NCBI GenBank assembly: GCA_034766995.1
Contig: CM068317.1
Location: 49,376,425 to 49,440,424, forward strand
Direction of reading: 5' to 3'
Source: Acanthacorydalis orientalis
Lineage: Eukaryota; Arthropoda; Insecta; Megaloptera; Corydalidae
Length of the DNA: 64,000 nt
Positions 1-10,490 of this stretch are shown here, piece by piece (positions within the stretch are counted from its first letter, which is position 1; each line of letters begins with the position of its first letter). Position numbers and translations under genes: made by a program. Under the pieces are notes generated by a model. That model searched no databases. It worked only from the letters and a program-made list of their open reading frames with translations, and was not told where the DNA came from.

Positions 1-480
1 CGCATTCCAGAATGGAAAATGTCAAGTTTCGGAAACAGATGGAAGTCGAAGCGAAGTCGATGGAGAAGAAGTCGAAGTGGATCCGGAAGAACGTCAAATT
101 ACAGTTCGACCAACTTTTACAGAACGACGACGGTTAAAAGAGCCGGTGTATTGTCATGATAAACCGGCACGTGTTTCTTAGGAATTCCGGTACGTTTTTT
201 CCACGATCATTGCCTTCGATTTCACTAAAAGTGCTGCGCTGATTGACCAGTAAGCGTTTTTCCCTTCTGAAGATAGTCGATGAAGAAAATTCCTTTCGCA
301 TCCCAAAAAATTGATGCCGTCACCTTTCTAATCGTGTGAACCGTCTTTTCCTTCTCTAGAGTCGTTCCATAGCGTTCGGCCTACTGTTTTAATTACATTT
401 TCGATTCTCCTGTCTAATCATGAATCCAATTTTCATCAATGATCACAAAACTCAATTAAAACGTTTAAGGGGTTGACAGC
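1..480 (-). pseudogene. Mariner transposase remnant (SETMAR-like), cut by window edge
   Basis: Read on the minus strand, the frames match the catalytic half of a mariner (Tc1/mariner superfamily) transposase in the expected order. NPLNVLIEFVIIDENWIHD corresponds to the usual FLxRFVTxDExWIH block with the first catalytic Asp. It is followed by FWDAKGIFFIDYLQKGKTL, then a YHDNTPALL block (second Asp), then DFHLFPKLDIFHSG in the third-Asp region. Several in-frame stops and at least two frame changes separate these blocks, so it cannot be translated. The N-terminal DNA-binding part was not found upstream (about 480-660), and the C-terminus lies beyond base 1. The SKLEIFMTGK-like block at 62.7 kb suggests the same or a sister family. 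The assignment to mariner is firm; the subfamily is inference. Confidence 0.85.
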
Positions 481-1520
481 ATGGTATCGTACATGATAAA
501 TGAATGGTTAGTTTAAGAATCGGTGTATGAGAGAGGACAAAATGTGAAATTTAGTATAAGAGGAAGACGGTAAATATAAAACAACAAGAATTGATATAGA
601 AAATAAACAGAACGCTTAACGGGTTAAAGAAAACCATAATGCAGATAAAATACAAGAATCGTTCTTAAGATACTTGCGATTGTGTTTGAATGAAAAACGA
701 TTTCAGAGCGATTATAATCTCGGACGAGCAGAAATAGTAGAAAATCTTTATAGAGATGAATCTTCACACAGACCGACCGTTATATTCATTTCGGCCGAGT
801 CTATCGTTCGGGCGGTCTCTTTTCCTTTCGACGTCATCTGCAAAGCCTCGAACGGACCTCACGTGGCACTAATGAAAAATCACAAGCGCTAAGCACGGCC
901 TAAACAATATTCGCAGTGCGGGCGGACGGTCGAACTCGGGCCCGCCGTACGTAATAGCCGCGCGCTCGTCCACGGCCGCACACACATATCTGTAGCAGGC
1001 GTGCGGTAAATTCTCGTTAGGGAGCACCGACGACACGCGCCTCGTTACCGTCGGCCAGCTGTTCTCGTTCGAAGCGGGCCGTATTGATCAACCACGAGCA
1101 TCCCGAGCCGCTCCGGCTCGTGTCTCTCTCGCCGGTCGACACGAAACCTGGTCAGTTGGGCGGACACGTGATATTTTTTCACATCGCACGACACGTTCTC
1201 CGATACGGTGTTTTTTCCCGCGCGCACACCTCCCGTTTGATGTTTGATGGGGTGGTATGTGCAGTCGGTAGAGACGTGCACGTTCTCGGTTTATGGCCGA
1301 CGGGACGGCGCGGGACGCGATTTACGACGAATGCAGCTGGTAGAAGAATGCAGCGAGCTAGTGTGAAATGTTCCATGCGTTCGGAACGTGAGAGCGAGCG
1401 CCATTCTGTACGGTGTCGTGGAATATGTTTGAAATCGAACAAGTTTTTCTTGCGTTACCAGCTTAAATATGCCGATGGGTGGAATATTTCTAGCTCCGAT
1501 CAGAAAATACCTATTATAAT
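481..1520. other. AT-rich spacer followed by CpG-rich patch, no recognised gene
   Basis: Bases 481-880 are AT-rich with no homology I recognise. From about 890 to 1420 the sequence becomes CpG-rich (runs such as gcgggcggacggtcg and cgcgcgctcgtcc), and frames of 78 to 148 codons are open on both strands over the same bases. Overlapping open frames on opposite strands are expected where stop codons are rare, and none shows a domain. Promoter, enhancer or exon function is possible but unproven. Confidence 0.5.
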
Positions 1521-1600
1521 CGGTCGATAGGAAAATAATTACGGTTTTTGTTTCATGGAATTCTGAACTTCTTAGTGCACAAACGTGCTGACAAATCCAA
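1521..1600. repeat. Mariner TIR-end fragment, family D, tandem copy 1
   Basis: About 80 bases that start with a diverged mariner inverted-repeat end (ggtcgataggaaaataatta) and continue through a subterminal segment. The whole segment recurs 297 bases downstream in the same orientation. No transposase coding lies beside it. The related terminus TTAGGTCGGTAG occurs at 9656, and RC versions occur at 31.98 and 41.5 kb. Confidence 0.7.
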
Positions 1601-1818
1601 GATAGGGACAGAACAGCTCGATGATATTAGATACAGTGACTTGAATGTATTCTGAGAAAGTCAGTTCTGAAACCTGAACGCATAAATAGCCAGAATTAAA
1701 TACAAGAAATAGAAGTTGTCAGTCTCTTAGAACTAACATAGATCCTGGACGATTAAAGAAATAATTACATGCCAGAGAATCAGATTTTAACGCAAGACAA
1801 GTCTGAATGAATATATCA

Positions 1819-1895
1819 GGTCGGTAGGAAAATAATTGCGGTTTTTGTTTCATGGAATTCTCAAATTGTCAGTACACAAACGTACTGACAAATCT
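1819..1895. repeat. Mariner TIR-end fragment, family D, tandem copy 2
   Basis: Second copy of the 1521-1600 segment, with the better-preserved terminus ggtcggtaggaaaataattg. Bases 1867-1890 form a 9-bp hairpin (TGTCAGTAC / GTACTGACA, loop ACAAAC). In copy 1 the same position retains pairing largely through G-T wobbles. The bases between the copies (1601-1818) are AT-rich with no recognised content. Confidence 0.7.
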
Positions 1896-1916
1896 AAATC
1901 AAAAATAAAAAAAATT

Positions 1917-2142
1917 CTATGATGTGACGCCCTCATTCATTTGGTAACGCAATGGTGAGGCGCTCATTCTTATAAATTTTACTTTTCTATGATTTTGTAA
2001 GACCTATAATCGATTTAAAATGTAGGGCAGTTTTTTAATTATAGTGATTTCAGTATTTTGTGCAAAAAAATCTGCGAATAGAATTCAATACATTTTTCTA
2101 AAATATTAAATTTACTATTGAATATATATATATATATATATA
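1917..2142. repeat. Mariner family B 5'-end segment, tandem copy 1
   Basis: A segment of about 225 bases that recurs about 257 bases downstream. Shared landmarks are catt-atttggtaa, ggtgaggc-ctcattcttata, gattttgtaa, cgatttaaaatgtag and the closing ttctaaaatatta. It ends in a short (TA)n tract at 2122-2142. The same start (gacgtgagg..ctcatt) follows the mariner TIR in copy 2, which is why I read both as 5' untranslated ends of one mariner family. Confidence 0.65.
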
Positions 2143-2147
2143 CACAT

Positions 2148-2378
2148 GGGTCGTTTGTTAAGTTTGGTAAATATCTATGACGTGAGGGCCTCATTAATTT
2201 GGTAATTCAATGGTGAGGCTGTCATTCTTATAAAATTTTGATCTTCTATGATTTTGTAAAATCTATAACCGATTTAAAATGTAGAACTGTTTTTCAATTA
2301 CAATAATTTCAGGATTTTTGTTCAACAAATCTGAGTAGAATTTAATAAATTTTTCTAAAATATTTTATTTACTATTTA

Positions 2379-2425
<47 letters not shown>
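2148..2425. repeat. Mariner family B 5' TIR plus segment, tandem copy 2
   Basis: Begins gggtcgtttgttaagtttgg at 2148. This matches the element ends at 40533 (gggtcgtttgaaaagtatgg) and, inverted, at 59328-59347 (gaccatacttatcaaacgat). The rest duplicates 1917-2142. It terminates in a perfect (AT)22 tract at 2381-2424, so the microsatellite sits at the same relative place in both copies. No transposase codons follow. Confidence 0.7.
2381..2424. repeat. (AT)22 microsatellite
   Basis: A perfect dinucleotide run at the end of the second family B segment; it passes into TATG/TATGTA variants to about 2470. Confidence 0.95.
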
Positions 2426-2431
<6 letters not shown>

Positions 2432-2947
2432 CATATACATTATATGTATATGTATGTATGTATATACGTATAACGCGTATATAATTGCCGTCAGTAAAAA
2501 AAATGAACATGAACCAATCGCTGCGAAGGAGAGAATCGAGTAGAGAGAATCGGTTCTGTACTAACGATAACATTCATCCGACGCAGGGAACATCATCGCT
2601 TCACTGTTTTCTCTCGCGCGCACAGAAAGAGACACGACTTATTAAACGACCGAATGTATACACGCACGTGTCTGTACATGAAAGTGTAATGAAAGACAGT
2701 TTAATTATTTATTTAGTAACGAATTACTTGCATTGCCTGCGCTTAGCTCGGAATTAATCCCGGTAGTGCACGAAAAGCTTCATATAATATACATGTTCCT
2801 TTTTTCACTGTACTGAACCGACAACATCAACACTAAGTTCGAATTATCGTTCGAACGCAACGATAAATATGTCTATCAGGTTTAATGTCTGTTTGTGTGC
2901 ACGTCGGAACGTTCTTTGGAAATTATTAGATCAATAACAGCGGCAGT

Positions 2948-2998
<51 letters not shown>

Positions 2999-3473
2999 GG
3001 ATTATTTATGATACAATATCGTTCTCGAATAACACGGCCGACCGTCGAACATCGAGATAATTGTGGTTGTAAGCCGCACGTTTATTATGACTGGAAGATT
3101 GTTTTCTTCTTTTATTTATTTCGGTGTGTGGACGAGTGCGTCGTGAATAAGTGATTGAGGATTATGTTGTACAGAATAGATGAGTGCGAGGAAACGTTTC
3201 GAACGACAATTATATCTGATGTCATGTGGGCAATCAAATTTTATAGGAAATGTTTGTTTTCGAGTTCAGTTTAAATATCCAAATTTCGAAGCTAGAAAAT
3301 ATGTCCACTCGCAGATCAACACTTTTCGTTCATACCACAGGCGATAAAAGAACTTCCGACCGAACAATTTTCAATAAATTATCTGTATGGATTGTGGAGA
3401 GAGAGAAGAGAATTGATTTATAAAAGTGAATTCAGTTAGTGTGCCAGAACTGTATCAGAGAAGCTGACAATTT
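2426..3473. other. AT-rich spacer with TA/TG microsatellites, no gene seen
   Basis: Compound TA/ATGT repeats run on from the preceding tract to about 2470, and a (TA)n tract lies at 2951-2995. The rest has no homology I recognise. A 90-codon frame at 2485-2757 is unsupported. Confidence 0.5.
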
Positions 3474-3599
3474 CAGATTAAGATGGGAACTAGTTGTAAA
3501 TAATAAGAGAAAATATATTTTCGATTAAAATTAAAAAAAAATTTCTTCATTTCAAAACATATTTTAAAAAACCGCATTACTTATGGGGTGACCCAGTAT
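3474..3599 (+). repeat. 3' end of a mariner, family E (cecropia-like), truncated
   Basis: These 126 bases align with 56216-56344, which there follows a mariner transposase C-terminus. Shared blocks are ttgtaaataata, gaaaatatattt, ttcaaaac-tattttaaaaaa and the terminus. On the minus strand the end reads atactgggtcacccc-ataagtaatgcgg, a typical mariner inverted repeat. Coding sequence is absent; the fragment directly abuts the MITE at 3600-4035. Confidence 0.7.
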
Positions 3600-4035
3600 C
3601 TCGCATTAGTTTGTAAGACTTTGCTCCATTTTTTGGGTAACTGACAGAACTCATGTCGAAAAAAAAGATAACAGCTTTGACTCGATAAAGTCTTCATTGT
3701 ATTTTCAGGCCTATTCCAATGTTTTAGCATTTTTTGCATATTTTATGCATCACAACACCTTCTGCCAAAGTTCAACAACTCATTCCCGATGCTTCAACAG
3801 CATTTTTCCCAACTGGAATGAGAGAAGTATACAATGCCTAATATCTTACTTTTCGGATGCTATCGTCTTCACTACTGTTCTGTCAGGTCATGTCAACTTC
3901 TTAGCAAAGATTTATAGAAGTTTTAAACGATAAAGTTGACATTTAGAAATCACGAAACGACTAGAAAATAATATAATTTAAAACGGAGTTATGATCGATT
4001 CAGTATAAAGGCACAGTATTATTTTCTTACACCTG
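3600..4035 (-). mobile_element. Mariner-derived MITE, family C (copy 1)
   Basis: On the minus strand it starts with TCAGGTGTAAG at 4035 and runs through a 5' leader into a start equivalent to MASE. It then reads an N-terminal fragment (HSSWEKCCxS-like, matching the QLEKNAAEA block of other copies) and jumps to the transposase C-terminus, read as DFIESKLLSFFRHEFCQLPK and then KWSKVLQTNARYW. The central catalytic domain is missing, and the join is the same as in the other family C copies. The right end runs into the family E fragment without a clear TIR. Confidence 0.75.
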
Positions 4036-4297
4036 ATATGAGAATAACAGACAAACGAAAACCGATCATCCTCTCAAATTGAACTCAAGTTTAATATTCA
4101 AACACATCAGTTTCTTAAAATAAATAATCTATTAATTAGAAAAATCTTGAAATCCACATGCGCGTTCCAACAACGAATTTCAACAGATAGTTTAACATTA
4201 ATTTATAGTAATTGCTCTGAAAAGAGGATTACAATACACATTACTCCATGAGAGTATCATGTTTATAATTTATTTTAATAAATATTATACATATATG

Positions 4298-4337
<40 letters not shown>

Positions 4338-4800
4338 GTATAGATATATATATATAGAGAGAGAGAAAGAGAGAGAGATAGTATGGTGTTGTGTACACAA
4401 ACCGGCCGTACAAGTAATTTCCATTTCCATATATCACACGTGAACAGACAGGTAACTACACAAAATTAGTACTGAATAACAATGGAAATATGAGTCTGAT
4501 AAATTGTTTGTCAAATTAATGAAATGCCCTCGGTTCAAAGCTGATACCTGTATGAATAAAGATGCGCCTCATGCGCTGCGTAAATAATTAATTTCATGCT
4601 AGTCGCGTACGCGCATCGAAAAAGGCCGCGCGCGCCCGTCACCGGATCCGAACGGAGAGCACGGAATCGTCGATAATTTTTTTAGTTATCGGTCCGCGAA
4701 CGTTTCATACGGCTTTTCGGACAGTTACGCGCTCCTCTTTAACTTTTTTTCGGAAGATGCCGCGATTCGTTTTTTTTCATTCAAGTTGTTTTATTGATTC
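4036..4800. other. AT-rich spacer, TA and GA microsatellites, small CpG patch
   Basis: A (TA)n tract lies at 4299-4333 and a GA-rich tract at 4355-4378. Bases 4590-4740 are CpG-rich (aaaggccgcgcgcgcccgtc). This stretch should contain the left TIR of the mariner that starts coding at 4815 (expected TTAGGAGGTTGCATTGAAA), but I cannot find it, so that end is lost or strongly diverged. Confidence 0.5.
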
Positions 4801-4814
4801 GAGAGAAAGCCGAA

Positions 4815-5920
4815 ATGTCTGTTTTGGAACACGATAAGCTGTTTTTTCGCTATATATTTGTACACTACTTCGATTTGAAAAAAAGTGCAGCTGAAGCTCA
4901 TCGATTGCTTGCAAAAACTTATAGTGAATCTGCTCCATCGGGAACAGTATGCAGAGATTGTTTTTCGACGATTCAAAAGTGGAGGTTGTGACGTTCACGA
5001 CGAACGACGGCCTGGTCAATCGAAAATGTTCGAAGACGAACAACTGCATGCTCTATTGGAAGAAAACCCTGCTCGAAAATTCAAAGAATTGGCTTAACAG
5101 CTCGAAGTCGATAAATCAACCATTTCATGACGTTTACGAGCCATGGAAAAGAAGGGATATGGCTGCCACATGAATTAACCGAAAATGCCGTTGATAATCG
5201 TTCAAACATCTCGGTTTGTTTGCTTGCAAGGTATGAAAAGAAGAGTTTCTTGTGGCGTGTCGTGACCGGCGATGAAAAATGGATCTATTTCGACAACTCG
5301 AAACGCAAGAAAGCATGGGTTGATTCTGGTCAACCATCGACGTCGACACTAAAACGAAAAATCCATGATCACAAAGCAATTCTCTTTATTCGGTAGGATA
5401 TGGAGGGTGTCTTTATTATGAGCTGTTAAAACCGAAGAAAAGAATCACCGACGAACGTTATCGACAACAATTGGAGCGTTCGAATGATAATTTGATACAA
5501 AAACGACCATCAACTGCAGCAAATCACCGAAAAGTGATTCTACTTCATGATAACTCTCGGCCCCACGTTCCTATAGCCGTGACATAAACACTGATGTAGC
5601 TTGAGTGGGAGGTTTACCCGTAACCAATGTATTTTCCGGACTTCGACCCAAGCGATTACCTTCTGTTACGATTGATGCAACACGCTTTGGAAGATACACA
5701 TTTCCACAACTCCGGGAAAGTCGAAAATTGGGTCGTTGAATGGATTGGCTCAATAGACAGACCATTCTTTCATCGCGGAATTCAAATTCTGCCAGAAAAG
5801 TGGAAAAAACTCATAGCTTCCGAGGGTTAATACATTAATTAATGTATTCAGATATTTTGTTATTGAAATAAATCCTCAAAAAATCCACAAAAACAGAGGC
5901 TTTCAATGCAACCTCCTAAT
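4815..5920 (+). pseudogene. Mariner transposase, nearly full length, frameshifted (family A)
   Basis: Tc1/mariner transposase, a DD34D-type recombinase that cuts and pastes its own TIR-flanked DNA. The ATG at 4815 opens MSVLEHDKLFFRYIFVHYFD, followed by LKKSAAEAHRLL, the first helix-turn-helix. After a frameshift near 4960 come RRFKSGGCDVHDERRPGQSK and HALLEENPARKFKELA. A stop precedes QLEVDKSTIS, then WLPHELTENAVDN and SFLWRVVTGDEKWIYFD, with the first catalytic Asp. The second Asp is in VILLHDNSRPH (about 5535) and the third in FPDFDPSDYLLLRLM (about 5650). It ends KLIASEG-stop at 5828-5830, as mariners do. At least three frame changes and two stops make it non-functional. The 3' end at about 5920 (aatgcaacctcctaa) is the inverted terminus shared with the copy at 39.7 kb. 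Layout and length (about 345 codons) match Mos1-like elements. Confidence 0.9.
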
Positions 5921-5930
5921 AGAATCGAAC

Positions 5931-5977
5931 AAGTTATTCTTGTCCATAATAATTCATATTATGGAATAGAATAACTT
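5931..5977. other. Strong short hairpin beside mariner 3' end
   Basis: Left arm 5931-5951 and right arm 5957-5977 are 21-nt inverted repeats with two mismatches and a 5-nt loop (attca). It begins 11 bases after the mariner terminus. The loop is too short for a typical animal pre-miRNA; a tiny foldback element or MITE remnant is as likely. Confidence 0.6.
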
Positions 5978-6360
5978 TTTAGCACACAAAAAAAAACACA
6001 TATTTCGTTTAAAAAATGTATATTGAAAACGACTGTTTTATCACAGTAATAATAGTCCCGTGAAGTGAATAAAAAATCATCGATTATTCAATATCAGTTT
6101 TCTTTTCTGTACAACTTGAAAATCTCGACAGTATATAAAGATTTAATTGCTTTCTGGATTCGAAAACGATTTCGAAAACACTTATTACAGTTTATCGGTC
6201 CGCCCGAGCGACACTCCACCCTCTACTACTCAGCATTCCGCATGAATTGGATATATTTTTCCTATTAAACGTCTCATCGATTTCTCCCACCGACACACTA
6301 CATGCATTTCCAATTAAGTTGAAGAACACACGTTTTCCATTTGCAATTATATTTCATTTA
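5978..6360. other. AT-rich spacer, nothing recognised
   Basis: No repeat or coding homology was identified. Two short open frames (67 and 87 codons) have no domain. Confidence 0.4.
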
Positions 6361-7815
6361 GAGCAGCATCAGGTCTCTGTGAACGTAATTTTCATACGGG
6401 ACGCATGCACTGGCTCTATTTATAAAGTCTCCGAACGGGAATCGTCGTCGGGGGCGCGGGGAAACGTCGAAAAATATCCTCGTCAGTTTTCGAAAGTCTC
6501 GGAAAATTAGTTAAAAAAATCACATTGAAAAGTTATCGATTGAAATGTGCACGGTTTATGACTGACGCGCGAGTCAGATAAAGAAAGACAGATATTTGAT
6601 TGTTTAAATAGATTATTGGAAATCGGTTTCTATGGAAACGGTATGAAATAATATTGTGACACGTTTTAGTCTGTCTCTGTTCGTTTCGTACGATATCTAT
6701 ATACCCGTTGCACTTTAATGATATTTTAAAACAAGTTCGTGTTAATCTGTATAATTATTTGTATATTCATTAAGAGCATGTTTATTTTTAAAACGGCGGC
6801 AGGGTGTTTTTCAGCGTAATTTTCATGCAAAATGTATACGCGAGCTATATTTATAAAGTTCCGGGACAAAAATCCTCATCGGCTTTTATACATTTTGAAG
6901 AATGTCGTGGACATTTTTTAAACTTTTTCAAGACATAAGAAAATTGAACAACAGATAGAAATGAACAAAGTTTACGACTCTTGCGTTTGATGAACAAAGA
7001 TAGACACACACTTGATTGTATTAATAGAATATTGGATATCGGTTCTTGTAGAAACGATATGTTACTGTTTTGAAAATCGGCGTAGATTTTCTTTGTTCGT
7101 TTCGTATAAAATCTATAAATCTGTTTCACTCCAATGACACTTTAAATCAAGTTTATTTTAATCTTTATAATTATTTGTATTCAGTGTTAGCATGTATTTT
7201 TTTAAAGCAGTAGCAGGTTTTTTTCTAACGTAAGTGTTAAATAAATGTATACAAAAACTCTATTTATAAATATCTGGGCAAAAATCATCCTGGAGTTTTA
7301 AAAATTTTGAAGAAATCCTGACCATTTTTCAAAATTTTTCAAAAAATAAAACAAGTAAATTGTGGATTGAAATGAACAAAGTTTACGACTCTAACGTGCG
7401 GTGCACAAATATAGACATACACTAGATTTATAAATAGATTATTGGATATCGATTCTTGTAGTTCTATATGAGTACTAGGTTTATGAAAATTTTCCTACTC
7501 AAATAAACAGAGATCAATAATTAAAAGAAGTCTATGTGAAGAATAGAGGTAAGATACTGGTAGATCTGGGAGAAAGATACCCCAGGAACGGCCGAAGATA
7601 AGAAGAAGTATACGAAGAAGAACAGAAGAACAGCAAACATTACTCAAAAATAATCGGTTCTTGTAGAAACGTTATGTTGCTGTTTTGCAAATTGGTGTAG
7701 ATTTTCTTTGTCCGTTTCTTATAACATCTGTATGTCTGTTTCACTTCAATGATATTTCAAATCAAGTTTATTTTAATCTGTATAATTTTTATTTAAAAAC
7801 AGCATGTATGTATTT
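6361..7815. repeat. Three tandem copies of a unit of about 420 bp
   Basis: Units start at about 6361, 6792 and 7206. Each opens with a gcaG-aGG block, then cgtaa-ttt, ctatttataaagt and (c)gggacaaaaatc. Later blocks are gattattggatatcggttctt, gtagaaacg-tatg, ttcgtttc-ta, cacttcaatgatatttt and aaatcaagtttattttaatc, closing tataattattt. Spacing is 431 and 414 bases. Unit 3 is longer because about 205 extra bases sit at 7460-7653. Unit 1 is noticeably richer in G+C (cgtcgtcgggggcgcgggg) than units 2 and 3. No protein homology; an old tandem duplication is the simplest reading. Confidence 0.8.
7460..7653. other. Insertion inside the third tandem unit
   Basis: Compared with unit 2, unit 3 is interrupted after gattcttgta (about 7450-7460) and resumes at cggttcttgta (7654-7664). 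The near-identical 11-12 bases therefore flank the insert as a direct repeat. The insert is purine-rich on the plus strand (agaagaagtatacgaagaag) and has no inverted ends I can see. It could be a retroposed fragment or a local slippage product. Confidence 0.55.
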
Positions 7816-9655
7816 CATTTATATTTTAAAAAGAACACTCATACAAAATAAATAATTGTTACTTCTTCAATACCGGTCTAATGAACTGAACATATTCGAA
7901 CATCTTATGTATTAATGAATAGTCTTACCGCTTACAGAATAGGAAAACTTGAAACTCTTACCTGAAAGAAAAAAAAAATATTAGAATCGTAAGTAAACAT
8001 TGTGTGAAACGCATTCTGCATGAAATCAGTCAGAATGACGGATTTTCTATTTCAGAATTAATTTTTTTCTAATCCGACATTTTCTCTGATTCAAAATATT
8101 GAATAAATAATTTTAGATTGTTGTCTGGGTGGATTTCGACGACAATTATATCATTTTCAACGCGAAAACGTACAAAAAACCGATTGAATTTATAAAATTT
8201 TTATTTAAGAAATATCAGAAACAAGACCTCGGCTATAAATATTTTAGGATGAGGAATCCAAGGTCGAGAATTTGTCTTCGTACGATCGGCGGGCCTCTAC
8301 AAAAACACTTATTAACGTTCCATCGATAACATGCAATCTGGAGCCCCATAAGTCCATCCGTATCGACACAGATACATTGCCACGTTGATAACGTCCGAGT
8401 GGAAGACACACGCAACACCGTACGGCATCCATGGAAATAGGTGGACAGGTCCGTGTATTTTATTACCGTCTGCAGTCGCTGCGAACGAACGCCTATGTTT
8501 TAAGCCACCAGACTGGCGTGCAGACGTGATTCATTCGAAAGAGGATGGCACACGACCGACGTATCCACTCTTGGGTCTCGACCGCCTTCTGACGTTCAAT
8601 GTACGGAATTTTCTTGTATGTTGTTTTTTAAAGATCGGTTTAGTATTCGTCGATTATAAAAGAATTGGAATTGAGAGGAACTTGTGATTTTTTTTATAGA
8701 TTTTTGATACGATTGGTGTATTTGATATTGAAATTGAATACATTCTATTTCGAAAAACTGAAATACAAAGAAAAAAAGACCCTTTGCACGCTATAAAATA
8801 TTAAGATCTCTTCCACAAATTAATTCTTTTTCACTTCACAAAATATAAAATAAATTCTGATCAAAATTATTCAATAAATCATTACTGATATATTTTAATT
8901 GCTGTTAATCTATATTTGTTGATAATAGTCCATCGAATATTTTCGATCGAAACATTTCGGAACGAAGAAAGGATTCAGCTGTGAAACCGAATCCAGGACA
9001 TAGTGCCACGACTGTTTTCCTGATTTAGATCAGTAACCGTGTAAATAGTTCTTAAAAACGATTAGATCAATCGTTTTTAATCGGATTTATCGAGCGCGGG
9101 TGTATCTCGCATTGTTGACACGGCGAATGATCCTCCGCGTCGGAACGAATAACGTCCCGCCGTCCAATTAATTTCCCGTTTAAGTTCTGTCCCGTCGCTA
9201 TGTAAAGTAATGGTCACTCTGTCGAATAAATTTGGTTTGCGGGCACGTAGCGACGGCACCGTACGTTTATATTTGTGTGTACACAGCGGCCATCGATTTC
9301 GTATAAATTACGGCGTATGTCTTGCCCCATTAGTTAAAAGGGTATTCGCAGTTCGTATGACATACGGCGCAATCACCGCATATCGCGCACGATCGGCTAA
9401 ATAATCGTTATTTTGTTTTTTTTTTTTTCAGGCCGACACGAGCTGTCCTCGGCGGACGCTGACACGATTTACAGAACTGTCGATATGTCGTATGAACATA
9501 ATCGAAACGGATGCTCGAACGTTCACACATTTCGAAAAATGTATGAATAAAAATCGACACGTTCCTGTGAATTCACAGGATTATTCTGAAACACATGAAA
9601 GTGGGAAATAATGTTTATGCAGAACAAAAGTGGAAATCTTAATAAGAATCAAGTA
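7816..9655. other. Mostly AT-rich spacer; no gene recognised
   Basis: A moderately GC-rich stretch at 8260-8600 holds a 100-codon frame without a domain. Around 8850-8900 there is a piece of the dispersed ctgatcaaaattattcaata repeat also found at 25.4, 25.9 and 26.5 kb. A pyrimidine tract ending cag at 9415-9431 resembles a 3' splice site, but no coding exon follows that I can support. Confidence 0.45.
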
Positions 9656-9735
9656 TTAGGTCGGTAGAAAAAATAATTTCAGTTTATGACCTTCAAATTC
9701 ATATCCGTCTTTCCATTTTTTGATTTTCCTAACTG
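9656..9735 (-). repeat. Mariner family D 3' end fragment
   Basis: Begins TTAGGTCGGTAG and continues into tttgattttcctaactg. This is the same inverted end plus last transposase-side bases as at 40979-41050 (aggttatcaggaaaataatt, then gattttcctagctg). Only the terminus is left. Confidence 0.7.
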
Positions 9736-10140
9736 GAACACACACTGTACATTATTTTATTTATTATCAGATAATTCATCAATTATGACTTTACTAACCA
9801 ATTCTTCTTCTGTATCGGAGGATAAATCTACATAGTTTTCGTATTAAATTAAAAATAAGACATTAATAAATTAATTAGATGGTTATTTCAGGATTTCACT
9901 TGAAAAATAAGTCTCTCATATTATAATTTTCCCTAAATAATATAACACATGTTATTATTCCCCGTTCTAAAATCTCTCTCCAGTGAGATTTATTTGAAAC
10001 GAAACCAAGACAAGACGGCTCTTTCACTTTCTATGCGTTCCAATTTATCTCCGAGCGCTCTCTGTTCTCCGACCTGCCCTCACAAAGCGAATGACTAATT
10101 ACAAAACTAAAAACGACGAATTGAATAATTGATGATGCAT
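9736..10140. other. AT-rich spacer, nothing recognised
   Basis: No coding or repeat homology seen. Confidence 0.4.
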
Positions 10141-10490
10141 CCCGTTTAACGGGAATGATCCCCGGACGAGATTCTGATTAATTATTTAAGAAAAAAGTGT
10201 ACACTCCGTTGACCGCCCGTTCGAGGACGGCGGCTCGACTGTAAAATCTAATTTCGGAAAAGTGCGCTCCGTTCGTCTCGTCCGTGGAAAAAAGGAACGG
10301 AGGTCGGCCTGCCCCGCACTCGGACTGAATCCGTGTCTCCCGGATTAATTAATCCGCACGGGTGCGATCTCGGACTGTTTGTGCAGAGAGGCGCCGATGT
10401 AACCGGTCGGGCAATTGTATTGATTTATCGTCGGACCGAGAGCATCCCGCGCGGAAAATTACTGGAACGTACAACAACAGTGGAAACTTT
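10141..10490. other. CpG-rich patch with short palindrome
   Basis: Opens with the inverted repeat cccgttTaacggg (10141-10153). It continues G+C-rich to about 10480 with several TTAATTA-type homeodomain-like cores (gattaattatttaag, attaattaatccg). Two 63-codon frames overlap here in different phases without domains. It could be a regulatory island; this is inference only. Confidence 0.45.

Noticed and set aside
9415..9470. Possible 3' splice site (T-rich tract then cag) and exon
   Set aside because: No open frame with homology follows and no matching 5' splice site could be argued.
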